Translations under genes and position numbers: made by a program | Notes under the pieces: generated by a model | Told to the model about the DNA's origin: nothing | Databases searched by the model: none | What the model saw: the letters and a program-made list of their open reading frames with translations, nothing else | Shown: in pieces, positions 1 to 10,212 of the stretch | Layout: each line of letters starts with the position of its first letter | Position numbering within the stretch: the stretch's first letter is position 1 | Assembly: GCA_946800325.1 (NCBI GenBank) | Contig: OX326956.1 | Coordinates: forward strand, 74,535,087 to 74,599,086 | Reading direction: 5' to 3' | Length of the DNA: 64,000 bases | Source: Luzula sylvatica | Lineage: Eukaryota > Streptophyta > Magnoliopsida > Poales > Juncaceae

Positions 1-54
1 TCAAATGCCTTGTTGCTTTGTACGAACGTTTCAACAAATTTTTTGTTTGCTACA

Positions 55-58
<4 letters not shown>

Positions 59-105
<47 letters not shown>
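59..105. repeat. (TA)n microsatellite
   Basis: An uninterrupted run of about 23 TA dinucleotides. It is self-complementary and likely to be polymorphic in length. No gene is attached to it. Confidence 0.95.
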
Positions 106-109
<4 letters not shown>

Positions 110-128
110 AGAAATTTGAAGCGCACAA

Positions 129-199
129 CATGATGATGATGATGATGATGATGATATTATGATGATGATGACGAAATTATGATGATGATGATGATTATG
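129..199. repeat. (ATG)n interrupted microsatellite
   Basis: Trinucleotide runs of ATG/GAT broken by short interruptions (atattat, acgaaattat). The interruptions suggest an old array. It lies 25 bp after the TA repeat; there is no evidence that it is coding. Confidence 0.9.
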
Positions 200-714
200 A
201 TCTAAATAATTATATGATGATATGACATACTAAACCAGAGTGGTTGGGAATAATCCATTATGTTAATTACAGAAACCCACCAAATTAAACAAAAGTATAT
301 AGGGAGACATAGACGGCTATAATATATGTCATCAAAAGAACAGCACTAATGTGGCAACCAGGATGAACACCCTTCAACCTCCGACTTGGTGTAAAATATT
401 ATTTTGTATCCTTATCAGCAGCTAAGATATTTTGTTGTTGTTTCGTTGTTGTGATGTAAATTATAAATTATGGCCAAAAATGACACGTGTGTGGTGTCGT
501 CATTTCGATGTAGTGTAGTTATGATAAAGTAAGATGTTTTGTTGTTTTTAAGGTATAGAACATAGGTAGTAAGATATTTTGTTGTTTTTCAGACATAAAA
601 CATAGGCACCATAAACAACAAAAACAACATAAAAAGAACAGTAATATTTTGACATCTATGTAGGCGTGCAAGCCCAAGTGGTCTATTTTAAACAAAACAA
701 AAAAATTGAGGCAC
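200..714. other. AT-rich non-coding stretch
   Basis: I see no convincing gene. There are two similar copies of 'gtaagatattttgttgttttt' type sequence near 530-600 and scattered short repeats. Nothing else can be supported. Confidence 0.5.
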
Positions 715-842
715 CATACAAAAATTTGATTGTGAATTTGAAATCACCATGATATTCAAAAATAAAATTATCAACAAAAGAAAAGTCTCTATCCGAGAAT
801 GCAAAATTGAGGCCTGCAAGTCCAAGTGGTTTATTTTTGCAT
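715..842 (+). repeat. Dispersed repeat, copy 1 (inverted partner near 59290)
   Basis: About 110 bp closely match the reverse complement of about 59290-59400, including the shared strings 'gaaatcacc', 'aaaataaaattatcaac' and 'aaaattgaggcctgcaag'. The copy at the far end of the window reads as a short open frame on the minus strand. I do not recognise a protein family. It may be part of a mobile element or a captured exon. Confidence 0.75.
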
Positions 843-1024
843 TCGCCTTCCAAAAACCACAAATTGGACTTTATTGTTTATTGGCCCAGAGTCTCTACTA
901 GCCTACATTCTAATTTTACTCATTAGAGGATGATTGTTTATTTTGAGTTCAAGGCCATAAACAACAAGAAGTTGTTTATTTTAAACATATAAGTTCACAA
1001 AAATAAAATCATATGTTGTTTATT

Positions 1025-2194
1025 TTTAATTTGGTCCTTTTTTATTTACATTATGATCCTTTTTTTTAAAAAAATTTACGTTTTGGTCATTTTGTTTTAC
1101 ACTTTCGTCCTTTATATTTGCATTTTGGTCCTTCGAAGTTTTAAAATTTACATTTTGGTCCAGGAGCCTCAAATTGGTCCTCTTTTTTTAAAAAAATTAC
1201 ATTTTGCTCCTTTTTTTTCACATTTTGGTCCTTTATATTTGCATTTTGGTCCTTCAAATTTTAAAATTAAAAAATTTGCTGCCCCCTCATTAAGCCACGT
1301 CGCCAGGGGCCTGTTTGTAATTTTTTTTTTTTTTTTACATTTTGGTCCTTTTTTATTTACATTATGGTCCTTTTTTAAAAAAAACTTTACATTTTGGACC
1401 CTTTTTTTTTACATTTTAGTCCTTTATATTTGCATTTTGGTACTTCGAAGTTTTAAAATTTACATTATGGTCCAGGGGCCTCAAATTGGTCCTCTTTTTA
1501 AAAAAAAATTACATTTTACTCCTTTTTTTTCACATTTTGGTCCTTTATATTTGCATTTTGGTCCTTCAAATTTTAAAATTAAAAAATTTGCTGCCCCCTC
1601 ATTAAGCCACGTCGCCAGGGGCCTGTTTGTAATTTTTTTTTTTTTTTTACATTTTGGTCCTTTTTTATTTACATTATGGTCCTTTTTTAAAAAAAACTTT
1701 ACATTTTGGACCCTTTTTTTTTACATTTTAGTCCTTTATATTTGCATTTTGGTACTTCGAAGTTTTAAAATTTACATTATGGTCCAGGGGCCTCAAATTG
1801 GTCCTCTTTTTAAAAAAAAATTACATTTTACTCCTTTTTTTTCACATTTTGGTCCTTTATATTTGCATTTTGGTCCTTCAAATTTTAAAATTAAAAAATT
1901 TGCTGCCCCCTCATTAAGCCACGTCGCCAGGGGCCTGTTTGTAATTTTTTTTTTTTTTTTACATTTTGGTCCTTTTTTATTTACATTATGGTCCTTTTTT
2001 AAAAAAAACTTTACATTTTGGACCCTTTTTTTTTACATTTTAGTCCTTTATATTTGCATTTTGGTACTTCGAAGTTTTAAAATTTACATTATGGTCCAGG
2101 GGCCTCAAATTGGTCCTCTTTTTAAAAAAAAATTACATTTTACTCCTTTTTTTTCACATTTTGGTCCTTTATATTTGCATTTTGGTCCTTCAAA
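1025..2194. repeat. 'ggtcctttt' minisatellite with 312-bp higher-order units
   Basis: The block is built from short degenerate units (tttacattttggtcctt and variants). A larger unit carries a GC-richer core, 'ctgccccctcattaagccac' followed by a CCAGGGG motif. That core begins at 1278, 1590 and 1902, exactly 312 bp apart, and those units look nearly identical. Because 312 is a multiple of three, a long open frame (1053-2486) runs through by accident and should not be read as a protein. The same core occurs in both Helitrons of this window (about 2235, 2500 and 56053), so the array probably grew from Helitron sequence. Confidence 0.9.
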
Positions 2195-2599
2195 TCTATA
2201 TCTATCTATACTTAGTACTAAAGTAGAACAATTTGCTGCCCCCACAATGAGCCACGTCGCCAGGGGCCTATTTGTAAAAAAAAAAATTTACATTTTGGTC
2301 CTTTTTTATTTACATTATGGTCCTTTTTTTAAAAAAAATTCCGTTTTGGTCCTTTTTTTTTACATTTTCGTCCTTCATATTTGCATTTTGGTCCTTCGAA
2401 GTTTTAAAATTTACATTTTGGTCCAGGGGCCTCAAATTGGTCCTCTTTTTATAAAAAAATTACATTTTGGTCCTTCAAAGTTTTAAAATTAAAAAATTTG
2501 CTGCCCCCTCATTAAGCCACGTCGCCAGGGGCCTATTTGTAAAAAAAAAAAAATTACACTTTGGTCCTTTTTTATTTACATTATGGTCCTTTTAATATT

Positions 2600-3640
2600 T
2601 TTCTGTTGAGGGATACATCATAGTTTCAGATTTTTTAAAACATAGAAGATTTTTGTGATAGTTCTCAACTTAATGTACTGTTCATAAAATGTAGTTTCGA
2701 ATTTTTCAAAACATAGTTTCGGATTTGTTTATTTAATTCAAATGTGTACTCTTCATAAATACTGTTACTGTTCATAAACTATTCATAAATTTATTTATTT
2801 TTGCAAATTTCAGTAAATATATGGGTTTTTTAAGATTTTTCTATCTTATAACAATTTCAGTTTTTTTAAATGTAACGACTTTTTAAATATTTCTCATGCG
2901 ATATCATTATTTTAAGATTATTATAGGGGTATATATGGTAATATCATATTTTGTAAGGTTATACATGATAATTTCATATTTTTTAAAATATTTCTCATAT
3001 TGTATCATTAATTCAGAATTTATTATAAGGATAAATAGAATAATTTATGTTTTTTCCAGAGGTATGCATGCTAATTTTTTATTTTTTCAAATACAATTTT
3101 TATTTTATTTCACATATTATATCATCAATTTGAGATTTATATAGGGATATATATATGATAATTAATATTTTGTAGGGCGATACCTCATAGTTTCAGATTT
3201 TTAAAACATAGAAGCTTTTTGTGATAGTTCTCAACTTCTCATGTTATATCATTAATTTCCGATTTAGATTAAGATATATATTTTTGTAGGGGATACATCA
3301 TAGTTCCAAATTTTTTAAAACATACAAACATTTTGTGATAGTTCTCAATTTCTCATATTATATCATTAATTTTCGATTTATATTAGCATACATATATTAT
3401 ATTTTTCAATTTTTTTTTTTAATATTTCTCATATGATATCATTACTTTCATATTTTTATAGGGTTATATATGGTAATTTCAGATTTTTGTAGGGGTATTC
3501 ATGCAAATTTTTGGTTTTTTTTTAAATATAGACTTTTTATATTGGTCAAATTATATCATTATTTTCATATATTTATACGGGTATATAAGTTTCATATTTA
3601 CTAGGGATATATGTGATAATTCTATTTTTTTTAAAAGACA
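2600..3640. repeat. Diverged AT-rich repeats inside the Helitron
   Basis: Sentence-like repeats such as 'gggatacatcatagtt' followed by 'cagattttttaaaacata' recur near 2610, 3180 and 3290. 'tctcatattatatcatta' recurs near 2990, 3240 and 3350. Short open frames here are just low-complexity AT-rich sequence. Confidence 0.7.
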
Positions 3641-3831
3641 GGGTTTTTTTGAAATATTTGTCATAAGTACACCAGATTCGGAAAAACGTTGGGACTTTGC
3701 TATGTTTCGGGAAATCGAAAAGAGAGAAACAAATTCGAGACCTTTGCAGGACCAGGGTACTATGGTAATTTTATCCTGACTAGAGACCATGATTTTGGTT
3801 ATGATTGGTGCAACCAAAACGAGTTCGTTCA

Positions 3832-4150
3832 GGCAGAATGGAATGGCTTTGAGTGCGAGGGAGATGGAGAGCAAAATTAAACCCACAAGACTACATAAAA
3901 ATGTCCACGATACTAAGTTGCATTCGGCGAGGAGTATTTTCGTCATTTACAATATTTTGATTCTAAATGTTGATAATTTCTTTCGCGTTTTGGGCAGAAT
4001 GGAATGGTTTTTGAGTGCGACGAGGTGGAGATCAGTATTATACCCGGAAGACTACTTCAAAATGGCCACAATACTCAGCTACATTCATTGAGGGGTAATT
4101 TCGTCATTTTCAATATTTTGATTATGACCGTTGATAATTTATTTCATGTT
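3832..4150. repeat. 161-bp tandem duplication in Helitron
   Basis: Two diverged copies begin 'ggcagaatggaatgg' at 3832 and 3993. Both continue through 'gagtgcga', 'aatgtccac/aatggccac' and 'tttcgtcatttacaatattttgatt'. The sequence is less AT-rich than its surroundings and resembles a captured genomic fragment, but I recognise no protein. Confidence 0.75.
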
Positions 4151-4239
4151 TTAGGCATTACTTTTATCTTATGTATAAAGTAGAGAAAATTCTTGCAATT
4201 ATATGCCTCCACGCCATCAAGGGCTTTTGTGTACAAAAA

Positions 4240-4670
4240 TATTTTTTAATTTACATTTTGCTCCTTTTTATATATATATTGGTCCTTTTTTGTTTTAATT
4301 TATATTTTGGTCCTTTTTATTTACATTTCGGTGCTTTTTATTTACATTTCGGTCCTTTTTTACATTTTTGAATTTATATTTTGGTCCTTTTTATTTACAT
4401 TTTGGTCCTTTTTTGTTTTAATTTACATATTTTGATCCTTTTTATTAACATTTTGGTCCTTTCTTATTTACATTTCTGTCCTTTTTTATATTTTTTATTT
4501 ATATTCTGGTCCATTTTATCTATATTTTGGTCCTTTTTAGTTCTAATTTACATTTGGTCCTTTTTTTTACATTTTGGTCCTTTTTATTTACATTTCGGTC
4601 TTTTTTTAAATTTTGATCATTTTTCCTTATTTTACATTTGGTCTTTGTTTCCTATTTTACATACATATTA
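4240..4670. repeat. 'ggtcctttt' minisatellite, 3' part of Helitron
   Basis: Some fifteen or more degenerate copies of 'ttacattttggtccttttt'. This is the same unit as at 1025-2194 and in the Helitron at 56026. The open frames across it are repeat artefacts. Confidence 0.85.
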
Positions 4671-4890
4671 AAATTTGCGAATATGTCATGATTATATTAA
4701 TCGATTTTGGAAACACATAAGCAAATGCTATTTATACAAATTATATTAGAAAATAATATATGCGATAGACTAATTTCATGAACCTTATGCATCTATTGAC
4801 ATCATGATATTTGTTAATATATCATGATTAGATTTATTTAGTTCAAACGCATGCGTGTTAATTCTATTTAAATAATTATATAAAAAACAT

Positions 4891-4919
4891 CCCGCGCAAT
4901 TGCGCGGGCACAAAGCTAG
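4891..4919 (+). other. Helitron 3' terminus (palindrome + CTAG)
   Basis: An 18-nt perfect palindrome, seven spacer bases and CTAG, then T as the insertion base. It closely matches the terminus at 57646-57675 and resembles that at 10006-10034, so the three are probably one family. Confidence 0.9.
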
Positions 4920-5118
4920 TATTATGTTAAAGATACTCAATTCAAAGGCAAACATCTCAAGTCCTCAAGTTGATTTTTACAAAACTTTGACGACAAAATA
5001 CCATCATAACATAACAAAAAGGTATAACGTGTTTTTTACTAACAAAAATTTGTGCCAAATTATCTTTTAAAGCAGCAAAACAAATAATTTGTGCCAAACT
5101 AATTTTAATGTGGATACT

Positions 5119-6249
5119 TTAGTTCACGCCAACTATCTCCACGTCAAAAATGACCCACGAGCCCTTCGGTATCATTCCAACTTTCTGATCTCCATATCTA
5201 TCAAAAATAATTAATCAATAAATTTTTCATTTTCTTTTAGAAATTTAATTAAGATAATAGAATAAGAAAATAAAGACCAAAATTACCCCACAGATGGCGG
5301 TACCGTAAGCCTCCTTTTGTCCCCAACACGCATACCTAAAATATAATATGAAGTAAAAAAATATTATGACAAAATTAGCTTTAGTTATTATTAAGATAAA
5401 ATTATCGTACCATTTACACCAACGTCCCAGCCCTTGATGACCTGTCCTATACCTATTTAAAATAGAAATAATTTTTTTGTTTGCAAAAAAAATAGAAATA
5501 ATTGTTTAAATACAGAAATAATAATATTAACGCTTAATAAATACTCAAAAAATGCAGAATAAAAAATGCCAAGCCGAAATTTGAAGGGTCTTTGACTAAC
5601 ATAACCAACATCAGAGTCGAATATTTTTCCACTCTTTAACTTTCCAATATAGTTCACAGAAACCTTCATAAGAACCAAACATTTTTATTGAAAATTAAAA
5701 AAATAATAATAATAATAATAATTAATTAATTAATTAATAAAAATACCTTGTTGCTGGGACTGGCGCGTTTCCATCAGGTCGACCCATCGAGATCTCCTCG
5801 ATAATCAACCCATTTGCAGAAGTACGAGTTTTCTGCGCCGGTTTTTCTTCGTCCTTTTCCTTTTCGTCTTTTTCTTCCTTCTTGCTTGGATCTTTTTCAG
5901 CCTTCCTATTCTTCTTCTTTTTCCCTTCTTTCTTTTCCTCCGCTGGTACCGCTTCGCCTTCAACTGGTACGTCGTTATTTTCCACCTCTGGTAGTGCTTT
6001 GTTTTCCTCCTTGGACTTCTCAGATTCTTCTGTTTCGGAGACATTGACCTTTTTACCCTTCTTGTGTTCTTCTTATTCTTCAATTTCTTTTTGTTCTTCA
6101 CAACTCGATTAGTCTCGAGGGTAGACTCGTCATTCTTCCTCTTCTTGCCGTCCTCCTCGGCGGTCTTCTCTTCGCTCTTCTTGGTCTCCGAGAATGGAAA
6201 ACCATCTTCGTCGTCGCTTATCACAAGGGCAATATCGTCATTTTCTTAA
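5119..6249 (-). pseudogene. FKBP-type peptidyl-prolyl isomerase (FKBP43/53-like), broken fragment
   Basis: Minus-strand exons rebuild the C-terminal FKBP domain of a plant nuclear FKBP, a prolyl cis-trans isomerase. Exon 5570-5663 reads VSVNYIGKLKSGKIFDSDVG and ends LG. Exon 5411-5452 gives IGQVIKGWDVGVNG. Exon 5287-5335 gives MRVGDKRRLTVPPSVG. Exon 5119-5197 gives YGDQKVGMIPKGSWVIFDVE and then VGVN-stop. Upstream, 5747-6249 encodes the Lys/Glu-rich nuclear linker. Lesions: the linker is split between two frames near 6060 with a stop just beyond the break; the 5570 exon is followed by GC instead of GT; the 5747/5663 junction does not keep frame; and the N-terminal half is missing (in-frame stop near 6246). 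It sits head-to-head with a P450 fragment, 35 bp away. The family assignment is strong. Pseudogene status is inferred from the lesions. Confidence 0.85.
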
Positions 6250-6284
6250 CCATTGTCGTCGTTTACCACAAGGAGATATTGTTC

Positions 6285-7378
6285 TATCGTCATATCACTC
6301 CAAAACCTTGGTTGAAATTTGAGAAGAAATACAATTTCGGAAGTTACAAGCGAATGCGTAGCAGTGTTAGGCTTGTGAGATCATAGACGATACTATCGCG
6401 CAGTATGTGTCGAGAAAAAGAGATATGGATCATATGGTATTAATGGTTTTGAAAACGGTAAAGTGAAGTTTGATTTGCTGAGTTCTTACTTGAATTGCGA
6501 AAGTGAAGTTGGTAAAAAAGTAGAGGATTTTAATACATTTCTAAGAGATACGACCCTTAATTTGATGGTGGCAGGTCGCGACACGACGAGCTCAGCATTT
6601 ACATGGTTCTTCTACCTCTTGTACAAGACCCCGCATGTAGAGGATAAGATTTTGGAAGAACTCAAGTTACTAGTAGCAGATCATTTTAGTTTTCCTAGTG
6701 CAATTGAGCTCAAAAAGCTGGTGTACCTGCATTCAGCTCTGTGCGAGTCAATCCGGTTATACCCACCGGTACCATTCGAGCACAAGACGGCATCGAAGCC
6801 AGATGTTTTACCAACTGGCGTACCAGTCGGCCCTACAACAAGGATTATGTTCTCCACATATGCTATGGCCAGAATGGAGGAAATATGGGGTAAAGATTGC
6901 ACAGAATTCAAACCAGAAAGGTGGTTATCCGAGTCGGGTAAGATCCGATATGAACCGAGTTACAAATTTCTGTCATTTAATTCTGGACGACCAGAAGTTG
7001 TTTAGGCAAAGACTTGGCATTTACCCAAATGAAGGATGTCGTTGCCGCTCTCATGAAACGATACCGATTTGAGGTGGTACCTGGATTTGTTTTTTTTTTT
7101 AGAGAAAAATAGAGTAGGCTATTATGTCCTACTTCTATATTATATTTATGATAAGGATATTTGCCCTAACTAACTAAAACACTACATCCTAAATACCCTC
7201 TAATCTATATATGAACAATATAAAACTCTGGACTTCAATCCCCAATTTCTAAAATTTTGGAATTTGGAAAAAATAGAACTTGTTTTCCCAGTTAACATAA
7301 CAAACTGGAATACTTTTCTTTCCTCTTGCCGACTACTTCCATTTGGTACCTGGATTTGTTGCGAGGCCGAAATTATAG
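6285..7378 (+). pseudogene. Cytochrome P450 (CYP96/CYP86-like) pseudogene
   Basis: This is the C-terminal half of a P450 monooxygenase of the fatty-acid or alkane hydroxylase clan. About 6305-6460 gives KPWLKFEKKYNFGSYKRM in a broken frame. The open part 6463-7005 contains the I-helix oxygen-binding motif AGRDTTSSAFTW, the K-helix ESIRLYPPVP (ExxR) and the PERW motif. The haem-binding loop is frameshifted: [13 protein letters not shown] in one frame, then [20 protein letters not shown] in another, so the FxxGxRxCxG loop is not continuous. The C-terminal segment [10 protein letters not shown] is interrupted at 7092 by a 253-bp insertion and resumes at 7345 as VPGFVARPKL-stop. There is no N-terminal half or membrane anchor. 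It lies in the putative Helitron capture block. The subfamily assignment is from memory of family motifs. Confidence 0.88.
7092..7344 (-). mobile_element. Retroposed insertion with poly(A) and 16-bp TSD
   Basis: A 253-bp segment splits the P450 coding sequence. It is flanked by perfect 16-bp copies of ggtacctggatttgtt (7076-7091 and 7345-7360). Its left edge is a poly-T run, so on the minus strand it ends in poly(A). A tail plus a long TSD is the mark of LINE-mediated target-primed insertion. The body has no visible Pol III A/B boxes, so it is more likely a retroposed transcript fragment than a tRNA SINE. The source is not recognised. Confidence 0.8.
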
Positions 7379-8640
7379 ATAGTTCTAATCGGTAACATTG
7401 GGCCGTAAAATCCCGCTTCCACGTCGTAGGTACTGTAGCAGTTACTGTATGGCGTAGTTACTGTAGCAGTTCTCTAAATAAATTCCGTATCACGCCATTT
7501 TTCGATTGTATCTAGGGTTTTGCTAATTCTGACGAGAGAGAAAGGAGAGCGGGTACCGGCCGTCGCCGATGCCGATGCCGAGTCGTTCGACGTGATCTTC
7601 AACCTTCTTTGCAGCCGGCCCAGCCTTCTCTGCATTTCTCGGTTGGACCTCCTCTGTGTTCAAGACGATCTCGAATATTCTTTGCAACCGGCTGGACCTC
7701 CTCTGTGTTCAAGACGATCTCGAATATTCTTTGCAACCGGCTGGACCTCCTCTGTGTTCATCGATTTACGAGTCTTGCTTCGTCTACATCGTTATTGAGG
7801 CGATTTCACTATCTTCCAAGTAATTTAAGTTTTTTTTCTCTTCTCAGTTTTCGGGTTTAAGGTGCTTGATGCATTATTAATGATAGTTCTTGCTGAAATT
7901 CAGGTTTTCCAGCTTCATATTCACTCTTTCTCAAATAATTTCGCTGTTTTTGGTCCAATTATCATTTTTTCCCTCAATTTCAGGGTTCAAATTGTTCCTT
8001 CACTGTTTCTTTATTGTTTGATGTCTGATTTTTGCTATTTGTTCTCCAATTCAGGATTCGTCGTGGTTGGTATGCGTTATTAATGATATTTCATAATTTT
8101 CCTTCAAAGGGTAAATTTGATATTTCATAATTTTCCTTAATATTTTTGTAGGGGTGGGTGCAGAGAAAACTAAGCCATATTTTCACGGATGGCCACCAGG
8201 TCGATGCTCGACAAGATACTGCCACCAGGTCAATGATCTTCTTTCTTGCTCGATTGATTCATTTTTTTCGTGTTAATTTTTAATTTGTTTAGATTGAATC
8301 TTAGCATTCAAATGGTCTTTTTTGAAGAGTATTTTTTCTGAAAATATTTGTCTGGGAGCTAACAAAGTGGGAATGGTGACCTTGAAGTGACTTCTCGGGG
8401 CGATTCGATGGAGAAGTATAAATGTTTTGCTGATTGTTGAGTTCATACTTGATGCAAATTACCCATCTGACAGGGGCCTGAGAGTAAAATTGCAGAATTC
8501 TTTTAGTGTACAATAGTTATGATTCACATATAAGCTTGGAGAAGTTGGCTGCAAATCTGATCGAAGGAAATATTTACGACATAAAAAATTTGAAGGTCAA
8601 CCAAAATATTTTGTAAACTATGTAAATTAAATTTTACGAA
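7379..8640 (+). other. Possible captured 5'-UTR/first-exon sequence with 49-bp tandem repeat
   Basis: This is GC-richer than its flanks and includes 'tctagggttttgctaattctgacg', typical of a plant transcript leader. A frame from 7520 reads MLILTREKGERVPAVADADA and then runs into the repeat. A 49-bp unit starting 'cctctgtgttcaagacgatc' occurs at 7651 and 7700, with a partial third copy at 7749. The remainder to 8640 is T-rich and intron-like. I recognise no protein family. Confidence 0.45.
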
Positions 8641-8688
8641 ATTTCAGGGTTACTTTACTTGAAAGTAGGAGGAAGATTGGTCTACCGG

Positions 8689-8845
8689 TATCGGTTTCTG
8701 GCGGTGTGGTCGTACCCGCTTCAAGTGTGGTCCTGCCGGTACCGGTATCGGTTTTCTGTCAGTGTGGTAGTAGTCGTTTCAGGCGTGGTCGTACCGGTAC
8801 CTGTATCGGTTTTCTGGCGGTGTGGTCGTACCCTCTTCTGGTAGT
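8689..8845. repeat. 57-58 bp tandem repeat rich in GGTACC/GTATCGG
   Basis: About two and a half units of 'tatcggttttctggcggtgt' plus spacer. 'tcggttt' starts at 8691, 8748 and 8806. Units contain gtaccggtac-type palindromes. It is non-coding as far as I can see. Confidence 0.85.
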
Positions 8846-9204
8846 TATGTCGAGGGGGATTTTAATCAGTATCATGGTACCGGCACTTATGTTCCTGCAA
8901 TGGTATTTTCATTAATTTGTAAAAGGGCCCATTAATTTGTAAATATTGTTTCAATGCAAAATTTGCAAAAAAGTCCATTAATTATTAACATTTTAATTTT
9001 TGTCAATTTCAGTCCCGAGTAGACTTCGGATACTTCCTGGCCGCCTCTTGCTCCCGTCCAATTCCAGGCAGTACGGTATGGGCAAATTGTATTTCGACAC
9101 AAAATTTGCAAAAAAAAAAAAAAAACCATTTATTATTATTATCATTTCTGTTTTACATTTTCATATTATTTATGTTTTTTTTTCTTTTTTTTTTTTTTAA
9201 ATTG

Positions 9205-9455
9205 AGGAGCCTTCTTCCCGGAATGAAGTAATTGCTGTGAACGGAGACGGTACCAACGACGTACCAACTTTGCAAGAGGCCGATATAGGGCTTCACGTGT
9301 GCCAATTCTGGTACATACCAATGCTGGTGCGTACCAGTTCAGAGAAGGGGACTGTAAAGAGAGCTAATTTGCGGTTTGCGGTCATTTCAAGGTTGTTTTT
9401 TTTAGGTAATTATTTATTAGCATTTTTGCAATTTCAATTAGTTATTATCGGGATA
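9205..9455 (+). pseudogene. P-type ATPase (Ca2+-ATPase-like) hinge fragment
   Basis: The reading NEVIAVNGDGTNDVPTLQEA followed by DIGL carries the conserved P-type ATPase hinge GDGTNDxPxLxEADIGL, best matching plant Ca2+ pumps (ACA/ECA type). It then diverges (VCQFWYIPMLVRTSSEKG) where a functional pump has an AMG-GTEVAKE-like segment. A short following piece, FLQFQL, may be a remnant of the next membrane segment. None of the phosphorylation site, nucleotide domain or other transmembrane helices is present, so this is a fragment. It shares orientation with the P450 fragment and lies 580 bp before a Helitron 3' end. Confidence 0.72.
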
Positions 9456-9539
9456 TAAAGAGAGCTAATTTATGTTTTTTTCGATTTTTGTCTTTGTCTT
9501 GCAAGGAACAAGTGAATGAGATTTGTATGATATTGTTTG

Positions 9540-9960
9540 GTTTCGTCAGCGGCTATGGGAGCTATTTTTGGCACCGAGATCGTCGACTATTCAATCGGCG
9601 GCTGTGTATACTCCATCCAGTATTTTGTAACAAGGTCTAGATTCTTTTTTTGTGCACTAATTTTGCCTTTATGGATTGTCGATGTAAGATAGAAAACTAT
9701 CAAGATTTAATGCCTATTGAAGTATTCCCTTTTGTAAAATGCAACAATATCTATTATGTAAGATAAGTTATGTAATATTATGAACACCTAATATTTTCAT
9801 AATTTATGCTACTATACGTGGATTTTATAAATCACTCAAAAATATTTTCAACTTGACACACAATAGAGAAACAATAACAAATATCACGCAATTACAACGC
9901 ACATTCAACACCCAAAAAATTCAGGAAAGCCTAATATATAACCATAAGAAAGTTTGAAAA
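9540..9960. other. Exon-like patch then AT-rich sequence ending in poly(A)
   Basis: 9550-9640 can be read as AAMGAIFGTEIVDYSIGG and onward, and is GC-richer than its surroundings. I do not recognise it. It is followed by AT-rich DNA and an A-run at 9957-9983. Confidence 0.35.
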
Positions 9961-10005
9961 AAAAAAAAAAAAAAAAAAAAAAACACGAAAATGATCAACA
10001 AAAAA

Positions 10006-10034
10006 CCCGCGCAAATGCGCGGGTAAAACGCTAG
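10006..10034 (+). mobile_element. Helitron 3' terminus closing the gene-fragment block
   Basis: Palindrome cccgcgcaaatgcgcggg (10006-10023; two central bases unpaired), then CTAG at 10031-10034 and T. The element extends to the left. Its 5' end is not identified, but 5119-9455 holds unrelated gene fragments on both strands, as expected for Helitron capture. An alternative is several independent insertions that happen to lie left of a Helitron end. Confidence 0.8.
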
Positions 10035-10212
10035 TTTTCTATAATACTTCACATGCAAGAGGGGCTTAAGGTTAGAGTGAGACCAAGGGGCTAAATTGTT
10101 AATGTTAGTCATAATTATTTCTAAGGAATTGTATGTATTGTTAACAATTAAGCACGTATATTTGGCTTTAGTGTTTGATATTTGGGATCTATATGCTTTA
10201 ATAAACATCGAT

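Larger units (their letters stand above)
2195..4919 (+). mobile_element. Non-autonomous Helitron
   Basis: The 3' end has the Helitron signature: a GC-rich palindrome cccgcgcaattgcgcggg at 4891-4908, then CTAG at 4916-4919, followed by T. The 5' end is placed at A|TC at 2195 (alternative A|TC at 2201), where the surrounding repeat is replaced by a TCTATATCTATC-type start. The Helitron at 56026 begins TCTATCTAATAT and runs into the same 'atttgctgcc' core. There is no RepHel coding capacity. Contents are 'ggtcctttt' repeats (2235-2600 and 4240-4660), diverged AT-rich repeats (2600-3640) and a 161-bp direct duplication (3832-4150). The 3' end is firm; the exact 5' base is inferred. Confidence 0.8.

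Noticed and set aside
1053..2486. 477-residue open frame rich in Phe, Leu and His
   Set aside because: It is a translation of the 312-bp 'ggtcctttt' repeat; the frame survives only because the period is divisible by three.
5814..6249. Plus-strand Ser/Phe-rich open frames over 5814-6249
   Set aside because: Antisense shadows of the Lys/Glu-rich linker of the FKBP fragment on the minus strand.
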